NCBI GenBank assembly: GCA_027492585.1
Contig: JAPUEK010000029.1
Span: forward strand, 38,880-102,879
DNA: 64,000 nt
Reading direction: 5' to 3'
Source of the DNA: Paracoccaceae bacterium
GTDB taxonomy: Bacteria; Pseudomonadota; Alphaproteobacteria; Rhodobacterales; Rhodobacteraceae
Shown one piece after another: positions 17,709-25,588 of this stretch (its first letter is position 1; the number at the start of each line of letters is the position of its first letter). Below the pieces are notes generated by a model. The model saw nothing but the letters and a program-made list of their open reading frames with translations. It was not told the DNA's origin and did no database searches. A program made the translations under genes and the position numbers.

Positions 17709-18683
17709 ATGCTGTATTCCGATACCGTCGACTCCGAGGTTCTGGTTCACAAACCATGGTTTGTGGCAGCGATGTTCCTTGCGGTCTTCCTCGTCCTGAT
17801 GCCCTTCAATCTTGCGGGTTCCGGGATGGGGGAACTGATGCGCCCGGTCATCGGCGATCCGGCAGTCAGCGGGCTTTTCGGCCGGGCCTCCATCGCCTTC
17901 GTGCTGGCCCTGCTGTTCTGCATCAACGTGGCGCTGATCGCCTTTCTGCCGCTGCGCCTGCAAGTCCTCGTCGTCTGGTTCGAGCTCTTGATGCTCTTCC
18001 TCGCCTTCTTCCAGACCTTCAACCTGAGCCTGCCCTTCATCGCTGAAAAGCTGCCCTTCATGATCACGCAGGGGCTGCTGACGACCGTTTACATCTCTGC
18101 CGTTTCCATCGCCATCGCCACGGTCATCGCCATCCTCGGTGCCGTGGCGAAGCTGTCGAACAACGGCTTCGTCTATGCCGTCGCCAGCTTCTACACCTCG
18201 TTCTTCCGGGGACTGCCGCTTCTGATGCAGGTCTATCTGATCTATCTGGGGCTGCCGCAGCTCGGCATCATCATCGACGCCGTACCGGCCGGCATCATCG
18301 CGCTGTCGCTCTGCTACGGCGCCTATATGACCGAGATCTTCCGCGCGGGCATCCAGAGCATCGACCGTGGCCAGTGGGAGGCCTCGCGGTCCCTTGGCTT
18401 CGGCTTCGGCCTGACGATGCGGCAGATCATCCTGCCGCAATCCTTGCCGGTGATCATCCCGCCGACGGGAAACCAGTTCATCTCCATGCTGAAGGACAGC
18501 TCGCTCGTTTCCGTCATCGGAGTGTGGGAGCTGATGTTCCTCGCGCGGACGCTGGGGCAGAAGACCTTCCAGCATATGGAAATGCTGATCACCGCCGCCC
18601 TGCTCTACTGGATGCTGTCGATCCTGCTGGAACTCGTGCAGGCCCGGATCGAGCGGCATTACGCGCGGAGCAAGAAGAGATGA
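17709..18683 (+). CDS. Polar amino-acid ABC transporter permease
   Basis: A 324-residue permease of the HisM/GlnP family. The N-terminal 110 residues carry two or three additional hydrophobic segments, as in AapQ/BztB-like proteins. The conserved permease domain begins [19 protein letters not shown] (about 118) and contains [18 protein letters not shown] and the ATPase-docking [24 protein letters not shown] (in pieces, about 222-245). Only one permease is present, so it probably acts as a homodimer. The stop overlaps the ATPase start (ATGA at 18680). Confidence 0.92.
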   Translation: MLYSDTVDSEVLVHKPWFVAAMFLAVFLVLMPFNLAGSGMGELMRPVIGDPAVSGLFGRASIAFVLALLFCINVALIAFLPLRLQVLVVWFELLMLFLAFFQTFNLSLPFIAEKLPFMITQGLLTTVYISAVSIAIATVIAILGAVAKLSNNGFVYAVASFYTSFFRGLPLLMQVYLIYLGLPQLGIIIDAVPAGIIALSLCYGAYMTEIFRAGIQSIDRGQWEASRSLGFGFGLTMRQIILPQSLPVIIPPTGNQFISMLKDSSLVSVIGVWELMFLARTLGQKTFQHMEMLITAALLYWMLSILLELVQARIERHYARSKKR

Positions 18684-19423
18684 GCGGCCCGGACATCATC
18701 ACGGTGCGGAACATGTCCAAATGGTATGGCGCGTTCCAGGTGCTGAAGGACATCAACCTGACCGTTGCGAAGGGGGAAAGGATCGTGATCTGCGGCCCTT
18801 CCGGATCGGGGAAATCCACCCTGATCCGCTGCTTCAACCGGCTCGAAGCGCATCAGCAGGGCGAGGTGGAGGTCAACGGCATCCGGCTTCATGCGAAGAT
18901 GCGCGACGTGGCCGAAGTGCGGACACGGGTCGGCATGGTCTTCCAGCATTTCAACCTTTTCCCGCATATGACCGTCCTGAAGAACTGCATGGTCGGGCAG
19001 ATGTGGATCAAGGGCGTGCCGGAGGCGAAGGCGCGCGAAACCGCGATGCGCTATCTGGAGCGGGTGCGGATCGCCGATCAGGCCGGGAAGTTTCCGGTGC
19101 AGCTTTCGGGTGGCCAGCAGCAGCGCGTGGCCATCGCCCGCTCGCTCTGCATGTATCCGGACGTGATGCTGTTCGACGAGCCGACCTCGGCCCTCGATCC
19201 GGAGATGGTCTCCGAGGTTCTCGACACGATCACCGGCCTTGCGAAAGAGGGCATGACGATGGTCTGCGTGACGCATGAAATGGGCTTTGCCCGTGCGGTC
19301 GCCGACCGGGTGATCTTCATGGATGCCGGCCAGATCGTCGAGGAAGGCACCCCCGACCAGTTCTTCACCGCCCCGCGCCATGAGCGGACGAAGATGTTCC
19401 TGAGCCAGATCCTGAGCCATTGA
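18680..19423 (+). CDS. Polar amino-acid ABC transporter ATP-binding protein (GlnQ type)
   Basis: A 247-residue ATPase. Walker [10 protein letters not shown] (about 39), Q-loop [14 protein letters not shown] (about 86), signature [15 protein letters not shown] (about 141), Walker [16 protein letters not shown] (about 162), and H-loop [15 protein letters not shown] (about 195). This is the standard form for polar amino-acid importers. It is coupled to the permease by an ATGA overlap and followed 12 bases later by mdeA, indicating one transcript for uptake and breakdown of the same amino acid. Confidence 0.95.
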   Translation: MSGPDIITVRNMSKWYGAFQVLKDINLTVAKGERIVICGPSGSGKSTLIRCFNRLEAHQQGEVEVNGIRLHAKMRDVAEVRTRVGMVFQHFNLFPHMTVLKNCMVGQMWIKGVPEAKARETAMRYLERVRIADQAGKFPVQLSGGQQQRVAIARSLCMYPDVMLFDEPTSALDPEMVSEVLDTITGLAKEGMTMVCVTHEMGFARAVADRVIFMDAGQIVEEGTPDQFFTAPRHERTKMFLSQILSH

Positions 19424-19435
19424 CCCCGTGAAGCC

Positions 19436-20617
19436 ATGACGACCGAAAAACCGAAGACCCTCTCGCTTGCGACCCGTGCGATCCATCACGGCTATGCCCC
19501 GTCGTCGCATCACGGCGCATTGGTGCCACCGACCTACATGAACGTGACCTACGGCTTCGACGATATCGAAGCCTTCCAGAACTCGGCCGGAAGCGGGCGG
19601 CTCTATTCCCGCCCCTACAATCCGACGACCGAGCTTCTGGAGCAGCGGCTTGCCGATCTGGAGGGTGGGGAGGCCTGTCTTGTCACCTCCTCGGGGATGG
19701 GGGCGATCGGCACCACGCTGATGGGGCTTCTGTCGGCGGGGGATGAGCTGATCCATCACCGAACCCTCTATATCTGCAGCGGCAAGCTGATGGGGGAGCT
19801 GGCCCGTTTCGGCGTCAAGACCGTGGCCGCGGATCTCACCGATCCCGACACGCTGGACGGGCTGATCACGCCGAGGACAAGGGCGATCTATTTTGAGACG
19901 CCGGTGAACCCGCTTCTGGAGCTGATCGACATCGAAAGGGTGGCTGCCATAGCGCGCAAGGCCGGGGTGCGGGTGATCGTGGATTCCACCTTTGCAACCC
20001 CGGTCCTGTGCCGGCCGCTGGCGCTCGGCGCCGATATCGTTCTCCATTCGGTGACGAAATACATCAACGGCCATGGCGATGTGATGGCGGGGGCGGTCAT
20101 TGCCGATGCCGCGACCATTGCCGAACTGCGGCGCGGATCGTTCAACCATATCACCGGGGCGACGCTGAATCCGATGGGCGCCTCGCTGGTGCTGCGCTCG
20201 CTCCAGACGCTGACCCTGCGGATGGGGCAGCACGGGGCCTCCGCCCTGCGGATCGCGGAGAGGCTTGAGGCGCATCCGGGGGTGAGCTGGGTGCGCTATC
20301 CGCATCTGCCCTCGCATCCGCACCACGCGCTTGCCCTGCGGCAGATGCAGAACGGGGGTGGGGTCATTTCCTTCGGAGTGAGCAGCGGTTTCGAGGGCGC
20401 GCGCCGGACAATGGAACGGCTGGGCCTGATCGCCCGTGCGGTCAGTCTGGGGGATACCCATACGCTGATGACCCATCCGGCCAGCCTCAGCCGGGGAGAT
20501 TCCCGGCCGCGCAACCATCAGGTCGGTGTCATGGACAACATGCTGCGCCTGTCGGTCGGGCTGGAAGAGACCGGCGATCTGCTGGCAGATCTGGAGCAGG
20601 CGTTGCGGTCGGACTGA
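19436..20617 (+). CDS. mdeA: Methionine gamma-lyase (Cys/Met metabolism PLP enzyme)
   Basis: A 393-residue fold-type I PLP enzyme of the trans-sulfuration family. The PLP contact region SSGMGAIGTTLM (about 81), FETPVNPLLELIDI (about 155), VDSTFATPVLCRPL (about 183), and the Schiff-base lysine in HSVTKYINGHGD (about 204) are clear. A cysteine in TLYICSGKL (about 110) sits where methionine gamma-lyases carry their typical cysteine, and the C terminus SVGLEETGDLLADLEQAL fits. The reaction splits methionine to methanethiol, 2-oxobutyrate and ammonia. A divergent 2-oxoacid dehydrogenase E1 and Lrp regulator nearby support MdeA over cystathionine lyase. Its stop is two bases from the end of the convergent racemase gene. 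Confidence 0.82.
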   Translation: MTTEKPKTLSLATRAIHHGYAPSSHHGALVPPTYMNVTYGFDDIEAFQNSAGSGRLYSRPYNPTTELLEQRLADLEGGEACLVTSSGMGAIGTTLMGLLSAGDELIHHRTLYICSGKLMGELARFGVKTVAADLTDPDTLDGLITPRTRAIYFETPVNPLLELIDIERVAAIARKAGVRVIVDSTFATPVLCRPLALGADIVLHSVTKYINGHGDVMAGAVIADAATIAELRRGSFNHITGATLNPMGASLVLRSLQTLTLRMGQHGASALRIAERLEAHPGVSWVRYPHLPSHPHHALALRQMQNGGGVISFGVSSGFEGARRTMERLGLIARAVSLGDTHTLMTHPASLSRGDSRPRNHQVGVMDNMLRLSVGLEETGDLLADLEQALRSD

Positions 20618-20619
20618 CC

Positions 20620-21321
20620 CTAGGCGGTGCGATCCTCAAGCGCGGCGGTCAGGGCGGCGGCGCAATGGATCAGTGTCGTGTCGAAAACCGGCACCGGCAC
20701 ATTCGTCTGGTTCAGAAGCATCCCGACCTCGGTGCAGCCGAGTATCAGGCTGTCCGCGCCACGATCCACAAGCCGCTGCGCGATCCGGACAAAAGCCGCG
20801 CGGCTGTCCCCGGTCGTGATGTTCCGGCACAGTTCCTGATAGATGATGCGATGGGTTTCGGCCCGATCCCCGGCATCGGGGATCACCGGATCAAGCCCTG
20901 CCGCCCGCAGCCGGTCGGTGTAGAAGCTTTGCTCCATGGTGAAGGCGGTCGCCATCAGGCCAGGGCGCTTCAGCCCGGCAGCCGTGATCGCCGCGGCCGT
21001 TGCATCGGCGATGTGCAGAAGCGGAATGGTCACCCCCTGCATCATCTGATCGGCCAGTTTGTGCATCGTATTCGTGGCGAGGATGATGAGACCGGCACCG
21101 CCCCGCTCCAGGGCTTTGGCTTCGGCGTTCAGGATCCGGCCCGCTGCCTCCCACTCCCCCGCGACCTGAAGCTTTTCGATGGCGGCGAAGTTCAGGGAGC
21201 GGATCAGCAACTCCGGCGAGTTGAGCCCGCCGAGACGCGCCTGCATCTGGTCGCACAGTTCCCGGTAATAGATCTGGGTCGAGGCGGCGGACATGCCGCC
21301 GAGGATGCCGATGGTCTTCAT
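20620..21321 (-). CDS. YgeA-like aspartate/glutamate racemase family protein
   Basis: A 233-residue Asp/Glu racemase-family protein. It begins MKTIGILGGMSAASTQIYYR and carries ATNTMHKLADQM (about 81), LLHIADATAAAI, FTMEQSFYTDRL, and LGCTEVGMLL (about 195). As in YgeA, the first catalytic position is threonine in TNT and the second is the cysteine in GCTE; the common two-cysteine arrangement is absent. It lies 25 bases downstream of the E1 gene in the same direction, so it may supply the L-form of an amino acid (for example from D-methionine or a homoserine-like compound). The substrate is not determined by sequence. Confidence 0.85.
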   Translation of the reverse strand: MKTIGILGGMSAASTQIYYRELCDQMQARLGGLNSPELLIRSLNFAAIEKLQVAGEWEAAGRILNAEAKALERGGAGLIILATNTMHKLADQMMQGVTIPLLHIADATAAAITAAGLKRPGLMATAFTMEQSFYTDRLRAAGLDPVIPDAGDRAETHRIIYQELCRNITTGDSRAAFVRIAQRLVDRGADSLILGCTEVGMLLNQTNVPVPVFDTTLIHCAAALTAALEDRTA

Positions 21322-21346
21322 GCCGTCCGTCCTTCCGTCTGATACC

Positions 21347-23713
21347 TCAGCGCAGCCGCCGTCCCGGTGTCAGGCCGCCCGCCGAATGGACGAGGGAATC
21401 GCGGTCGATGCCGAAATGGCGGTAGAGATCGCCGATTGTGCCGGTCTGGCCGAAATGTTCCACCCCATGCGAGACGGTTTTGTGGCCCGCCACGGCACCG
21501 AGCCAGGCCAGCGTTGCCGGATGGCCGTCGATGACGGTGACAAGCGTGCAATCGCGCGGCAGCCCGGCCAGCATCGTCTCGATATGGCTGGAGGCGCTGC
21601 GGTCCCCTGCGGCACGGGCGCGCTGCGCCGCCGTCCAGCCGGCGTTCAGCCGGTCGGCAGAGGTCACCGCAAGCACCCCGACATCCCGCCGGTGCTCTCC
21701 GAGGATACCCGCCGCCGCGATTGCCTCGGGCGCCACGGCGCCCTGATAAGCGATCACAACTTCGCAGTTGGGACCGGGCTTGCGAAGCCAGTAGGCGCCG
21801 TCGATGGTGCCTTGGCGGAAATCCTCGGAGGCGCGCTGACCCGGCTGCTCCAGCGGATTGGTGGTCAGCCGCAGGTAGACCGACCCGCCCGATCCGTCGC
21901 GCAGCCATGTGCGGTTGTCCGGCTGCTTCTCGCCGTCGCGTTGCAGGTAATCGAAGGCCCATTCCATGATGATCGCCAGCTCGTCGGCAAAGGCGGGCTC
22001 GAAGGACGCCAGCCCGTCCTGCGACATCCCGATCAATGGTGTGCCGATGGATTGATGCGCGCCCCCTTCCGGCGCCAGGGTGACACCCGAAGGCGTGCCG
22101 ACGATCAGGAACCGCGCATCCTGATAGCAGGCGTAGTTCAGCGCATCGAGACCCCGGCACACGAAGGGGTCATAGACCGTGCCGATGGGAAAGAGACGCT
22201 TGCCGAAGAGGCTGTGCGACAGACCTGCCGCACCCAGCAGCAGAAAGAGGTTCATCTCGGCGATGCCCAGCTCGATATGCTGACCTTCGCCGGTGAATTC
22301 CCAGCGGGCGGTGGAGGGGATGCGGTTCTCGATGAAGGCATCGCTCCGGGCCTTGCGGGCAAAGAGTTTGCGCCGGTTGACCCATGGCCCGAGGTTGGTG
22401 GTGCCGGTCACATCGGGCGAGGTCGTGACGATCCGCGACGCGAGCAGGCTGTCCCCCTTCGAGAGTTCATCGAGGATCTTGCCAAAAGCCATCTGGGTGG
22501 ACATCTCGCGCTCCGCCGCGAAGGCGATCTGCGGCACCTCGATACGCGCATCGCTCCACCGGCGGCGGCCCTTGGCGAAAAACGGCACCTGCGCGAGGAA
22601 GGCACGCAGACCGGCCGGATCGGAGACGGTGGCGAACGGTTCCCATTCCTGCCCCGGCGCCACGCCCATATGGGCCTGCCATGCGGCAAACTGGCTGTTG
22701 TTCATCAGCCCGCCGTGGTTGTCCTTGTGGCCCGCGATCGGCGTTCCCCAGCCCTTGATGGTATAGGCCAGAAAACAGGTCGGGCGGTCGTGGTCGATGG
22801 CGGCAAAGACCTCGGCCATCGTCTCCACGCAATTGCCGCCGAGGTTTTCCATCAGAGCGGCAAGTTCGGCATCGCTGCGCCGGTCGATCAGTGCCGAAAC
22901 CTCTCCCTGATCGCCCAGATCCTCCATCAGCCGCTTGCGCCATACGGCGCCGCCCATGAAGGTCAGTGCCGCATACTCCTGATTGGGGCAGCGGTCGATC
23001 CAGTCGCGCAGGGCGCCGCCGCCCGGTTCGCCAAAGGCGGCGCGCTGTCGGGCGCCGTATTTCACCCGCACCACATCCCAGCCGAAGGCATCGAAGATCT
23101 TCTCGATCCGGGCGAAGAGCCCCTCGTGCACGATTCCGTCCAGCGATTGCCGATTGTAGTCGATGATCCACCAGCAATTCCGCAGATCGTTCTTCCAGCC
23201 TTCCTGCAGGGCCTCATAGACATTGCCCTCGTCCAGTTCGGCATCGCCGACAAGGGCGATCATACGTCCAATGTCCAGCCCGCCGCCCCAGCTTTTTGCC
23301 GCGATGTAATCCTGCACAAGGGAGGCGAAGGTGGTGATTGCGACCCCGAGCCCGACCGAGCCGGTGGAAAAATCCACATCGTCGATGTCCTTGGTGCGGC
23401 TGGGATAGCTTTGCACCCCGCCAAGGCCGCGGAAGTTCTCCATCTTCTCGCGGGTCTGATTGCCCATCAGATACTGGATCGCATGAAAGACCGGCGAGGC
23501 ATGGGGCTTTACCGCCACCCGATCCTCGGGCCGCAGCGCCGAGAAATAGAGCGCGGTCAGGATCGACACCATCGAGGCGGAAGAGGCCTGATGCCCCCCC
23601 ACCTTGATCCCGTCCACCTTGGGGCGGATGTGGTTCGCATGATGGATCATCCAGTGCGACAGCCACAGAAGCCGTTGCTCGATGGTTTTCAGAGGCTGGA
23701 TAGGTTCTGGCAT
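21347..23713 (-). CDS. mdeB: 2-oxoacid dehydrogenase E1 component, AceE/MdeB-like (2-oxobutyrate)
   Basis: A 788-residue homodimeric E1 (AceE-type transketolase fold). The TPP-binding motif runs from VGDAELDEGNVYEALQEG (about 151) to WWIIDYNRQSLDG (about 175). HQASSASMVSILTALYF near residue 41, KGWGTPIAGHKDNHGGLMN (about 330), and the Tkt C-terminal blocks follow. It is about 100 residues shorter than E. coli AceE. In Pseudomonas, mdeB beside mdeA encodes the E1 for 2-oxobutyrate, the product of methionine gamma-lyase; the same role is likely here. E2 and E3 are not in the window, so it would borrow those of pyruvate dehydrogenase. GGGGAG precedes the ATG at 23713. Confidence 0.8.
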   Translation of the reverse strand: MPEPIQPLKTIEQRLLWLSHWMIHHANHIRPKVDGIKVGGHQASSASMVSILTALYFSALRPEDRVAVKPHASPVFHAIQYLMGNQTREKMENFRGLGGVQSYPSRTKDIDDVDFSTGSVGLGVAITTFASLVQDYIAAKSWGGGLDIGRMIALVGDAELDEGNVYEALQEGWKNDLRNCWWIIDYNRQSLDGIVHEGLFARIEKIFDAFGWDVVRVKYGARQRAAFGEPGGGALRDWIDRCPNQEYAALTFMGGAVWRKRLMEDLGDQGEVSALIDRRSDAELAALMENLGGNCVETMAEVFAAIDHDRPTCFLAYTIKGWGTPIAGHKDNHGGLMNNSQFAAWQAHMGVAPGQEWEPFATVSDPAGLRAFLAQVPFFAKGRRRWSDARIEVPQIAFAAEREMSTQMAFGKILDELSKGDSLLASRIVTTSPDVTGTTNLGPWVNRRKLFARKARSDAFIENRIPSTARWEFTGEGQHIELGIAEMNLFLLLGAAGLSHSLFGKRLFPIGTVYDPFVCRGLDALNYACYQDARFLIVGTPSGVTLAPEGGAHQSIGTPLIGMSQDGLASFEPAFADELAIIMEWAFDYLQRDGEKQPDNRTWLRDGSGGSVYLRLTTNPLEQPGQRASEDFRQGTIDGAYWLRKPGPNCEVVIAYQGAVAPEAIAAAGILGEHRRDVGVLAVTSADRLNAGWTAAQRARAAGDRSASSHIETMLAGLPRDCTLVTVIDGHPATLAWLGAVAGHKTVSHGVEHFGQTGTIGDLYRHFGIDRDSLVHSAGGLTPGRRLR

Positions 23714-23739
23714 TTCTCACTCCCCGTCCAGGGCATCAT

Positions 23740-23783
23740 AGATCAAAGATTGCGCCGTTTTGCGCCAATCTATGCCTTGATCT
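23740..23783. promoter_or_regulatory. Nested inverted repeats, candidate Lrp/MdeR operator
   Basis: Between the divergent mdeB and Lrp-type genes lie two nested inverted repeats: outer arms AGATCAA (23740-23746) / TTGATCT (23777-23783) and inner arms AGATTG (23747-23752) / CAATCT (23766-23771), around a GCGCC-GTTTT-GCGCC centre. The nested, slightly off-centre symmetry with a T-rich middle suits an Lrp/AsnC octamer wrapping the divergent promoter. Assignment to the adjacent regulator is inference. Confidence 0.55.
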
Positions 23784-23847
23784 GGTAAAGGGGCGCAGGT
23801 ATCCGTCAAGAAATTGAGCTTTGGCGCCTGAAATCATCGTGGATCAA

Positions 23848-24306
23848 ATGACAATGGATGCGATTGACAACAAGATCCTGCGCGAGCTCCAGTCGGAGGC
23901 ACGAATCTCACATCAGGAACTGGGGGAGAGGGTCGGCCTTTCGCCCTCGCCCTGTGCAAGGCGCGTCCACAAGCTGGAAAGCGACGGGATCATCGAGGGT
24001 TACAGCGCCCGGATCAACGAAGGCAAAATGGGATTCGGCTTCAGCGTTTTCGTCTTTGTCCGGCTGGACAAGCAGATAGACGCCAGGCTGGCAGGCTTTG
24101 AAAGCAGCATCCGCGATTGTTCCGAAGTGGTTGATTGCTGGCTGATGACCGGCAGTTTCGACTATCTCCTGCGGATCGCGGTGAGCGATCTGCATGAATT
24201 CGAAACCTTCCTGACCGGACGGCTGACCAAGATCGTGGGCGTCGCTTCCATCGAATCCTCGATCCCGATCCGGCGGGTCAAGAACCAGATCAGCAGATTG
24301 CGCTGA
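23848..24306 (+). CDS. mdeR: Lrp/AsnC-family regulator (MdeR-like)
   Basis: A 152-residue Lrp/AsnC protein. The N-terminal winged helix spans DNKILRELQSEARISHQELG to LSPSPCARRVHKLESDGII (residues 6-55). The C-terminal RAM effector domain (about 65-145) contains CWLMTGSFDYLLRIAV and a final SSIPIRRVK. In Pseudomonas, MdeR is an Lrp-family activator of mdeAB in response to methionine; the divergent position next to the E1 gene supports the same role. Start choice is ATG 23848; GTG 23839 and ATG 23854 are in frame and no RBS decides between them. Confidence 0.82.
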   Translation: MTMDAIDNKILRELQSEARISHQELGERVGLSPSPCARRVHKLESDGIIEGYSARINEGKMGFGFSVFVFVRLDKQIDARLAGFESSIRDCSEVVDCWLMTGSFDYLLRIAVSDLHEFETFLTGRLTKIVGVASIESSIPIRRVKNQISRLR

Positions 24307-24341
24307 CAGCCCGAGGGTCTCTGGCGCAGGGAAAAGCGCAG

Positions 24342-24373
24342 GCCGCCACAAGGCTGAGCGACCCTGTGGCGGC
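24342..24373. terminator. Stem-loop between convergent Lrp and response-regulator genes
   Basis: A 9-bp perfect stem GCCGCCACA (24342-24350) / TGTGGCGGC (24365-24373) with a 14-base loop. Read leftward it is followed by a short TTTT, so it may end the response-regulator transcript; read rightward it has no T-run. It lies in the 162-base gap between the two convergent genes, which otherwise shows nothing recognisable. Confidence 0.45.
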
Positions 24374-24468
24374 TGAAAGCCGGAGTCCTGAAGGCGCGCG
24401 GAGCCGTCCGAGATCGCGCCGGATCGCGGGGAGTAACCCCCGCCGCAGCGATGGCGGAACGCAGGTCC

Positions 24469-25446
24469 CTAGACGGTGAGTTGCAGCAGCGGCGGGGGCG
24501 AGGAGACCGGCTTCTCATCCAGTGCCGTGATGGCTGTCTGCAACATCTGCGAGGCATGGGGGAAGAAGAGCGATTTGCGGATGGCCGACCCAACCAGAAT
24601 ATCGGGCGAAGGCATCCCGTCCCGCATGTAGATCTGGTCGAAATCTTTCAGTTTCACGCGAATCCGGTCCTCGACCAGCTTCACATCCGGCTCCAGAACA
24701 TCGCTGAGCACGGCGAGAAACACGCCGTTCCCCGAATAGGCGATCAGCGCCATGCTGGACTTCAGCACCGCTTCGATGCTCACGCCCACATCATAGAGCA
24801 TGTTCATGAAATCCATCGGCCGGCCGCTGTTGAACAGCATCGAGACATTCTTGATCGAGATCGCAAAAGCCGATGCGCCGTAGCTTTCCTTGGTGCTGAG
24901 GCTTTGAAGATAGTTCTCAAGCGCGGTATATTCGATGATCCGGTCGAAGCCTTGCAGGATCACCGGGGTTTCAACGGTGAACTCCAGATCCTCCGGACGG
25001 ATGCCGGTATCCATCGGCTCGTCCGAGGCGGCGTGCTGCTCCAGCAGCAGGTTGCGGGCCTGTTCGGCGATCAGCCGTTCGACCATCTTCATCCGCGCCC
25101 GCAGCTCCAGCTTGTCGAGGGGCTTGGTCAAGTAGTCCGAGGCCCCGGCGACGAAAGCCTCGTCGATGAAATTGCGGTCGGTCATGGCGGTGACCATCAT
25201 GATCGGCGTCCGCTTGTAACCCTGGGTCGCGCGGATCTTGCGGCACAGTTCCACGCCGTTCATGCCCGGCATCCGGATGTCGAGCAGGATGCAGTCGAAG
25301 GCTTCCTTGCTCTGTTCAAGCTCGCGCAGCGCTTCCTTGGCCGAATAGATCGGCGTGATGTCATGGAAACCGATCTCCTGAAGAGAGGCTTCAAGGATCT
25401 CGAGGAAGAGCGGTTCGTCGTCGACGGCAAGAATTCTCATGGACAT
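24469..25446 (-). CDS. Response regulator with degenerate GGDEF-like output domain (A)
   Basis: A 325-residue protein. The receiver domain occupies residues 1-125: acidic pocket LAVDDEP, phospho-acceptor Asp in CILLDIRMPGMNG (about 54), switch Thr in MMVTAM and Lys in YLTKPLDKLEL (about 107). The C-terminal 160 residues resemble a diguanylate cyclase fold, but the signature is replaced (AYSGNGVF), so it should not make c-di-GMP. It is paralogous in both domains to the protein at 29616. The start at 25446 (ATG-TCC-ATG) follows GAGGTAAAGG. It lies 142 bases downstream of the 1083-residue kinase on the same strand, its likely phosphodonor. Confidence 0.82.
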   Translation of the reverse strand: MSMRILAVDDEPLFLEILEASLQEIGFHDITPIYSAKEALRELEQSKEAFDCILLDIRMPGMNGVELCRKIRATQGYKRTPIMMVTAMTDRNFIDEAFVAGASDYLTKPLDKLELRARMKMVERLIAEQARNLLLEQHAASDEPMDTGIRPEDLEFTVETPVILQGFDRIIEYTALENYLQSLSTKESYGASAFAISIKNVSMLFNSGRPMDFMNMLYDVGVSIEAVLKSSMALIAYSGNGVFLAVLSDVLEPDVKLVEDRIRVKLKDFDQIYMRDGMPSPDILVGSAIRKSLFFPHASQMLQTAITALDEKPVSSPPPLLQLTV

Positions 25447-25588
25447 GACCTTTACCTCATCGGGAGGAAAACGCTTCTCCTGGCGGGAGCTGCGCGCAAT
25501 TGTATTCAACCTGTAGGAAATGTGTTTCCAGATGTTGGTTAAATTTAGGCAAGACTACGGCGACTTGAAAGCGTTCCTTCCGGTTGTT

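Noticed and set aside
21293..23788. An 831-codon open frame antisense to the E1 gene
   Set aside because: Shadow of the 2-oxoacid dehydrogenase; no recognisable domain and His/Arg-rich composition.
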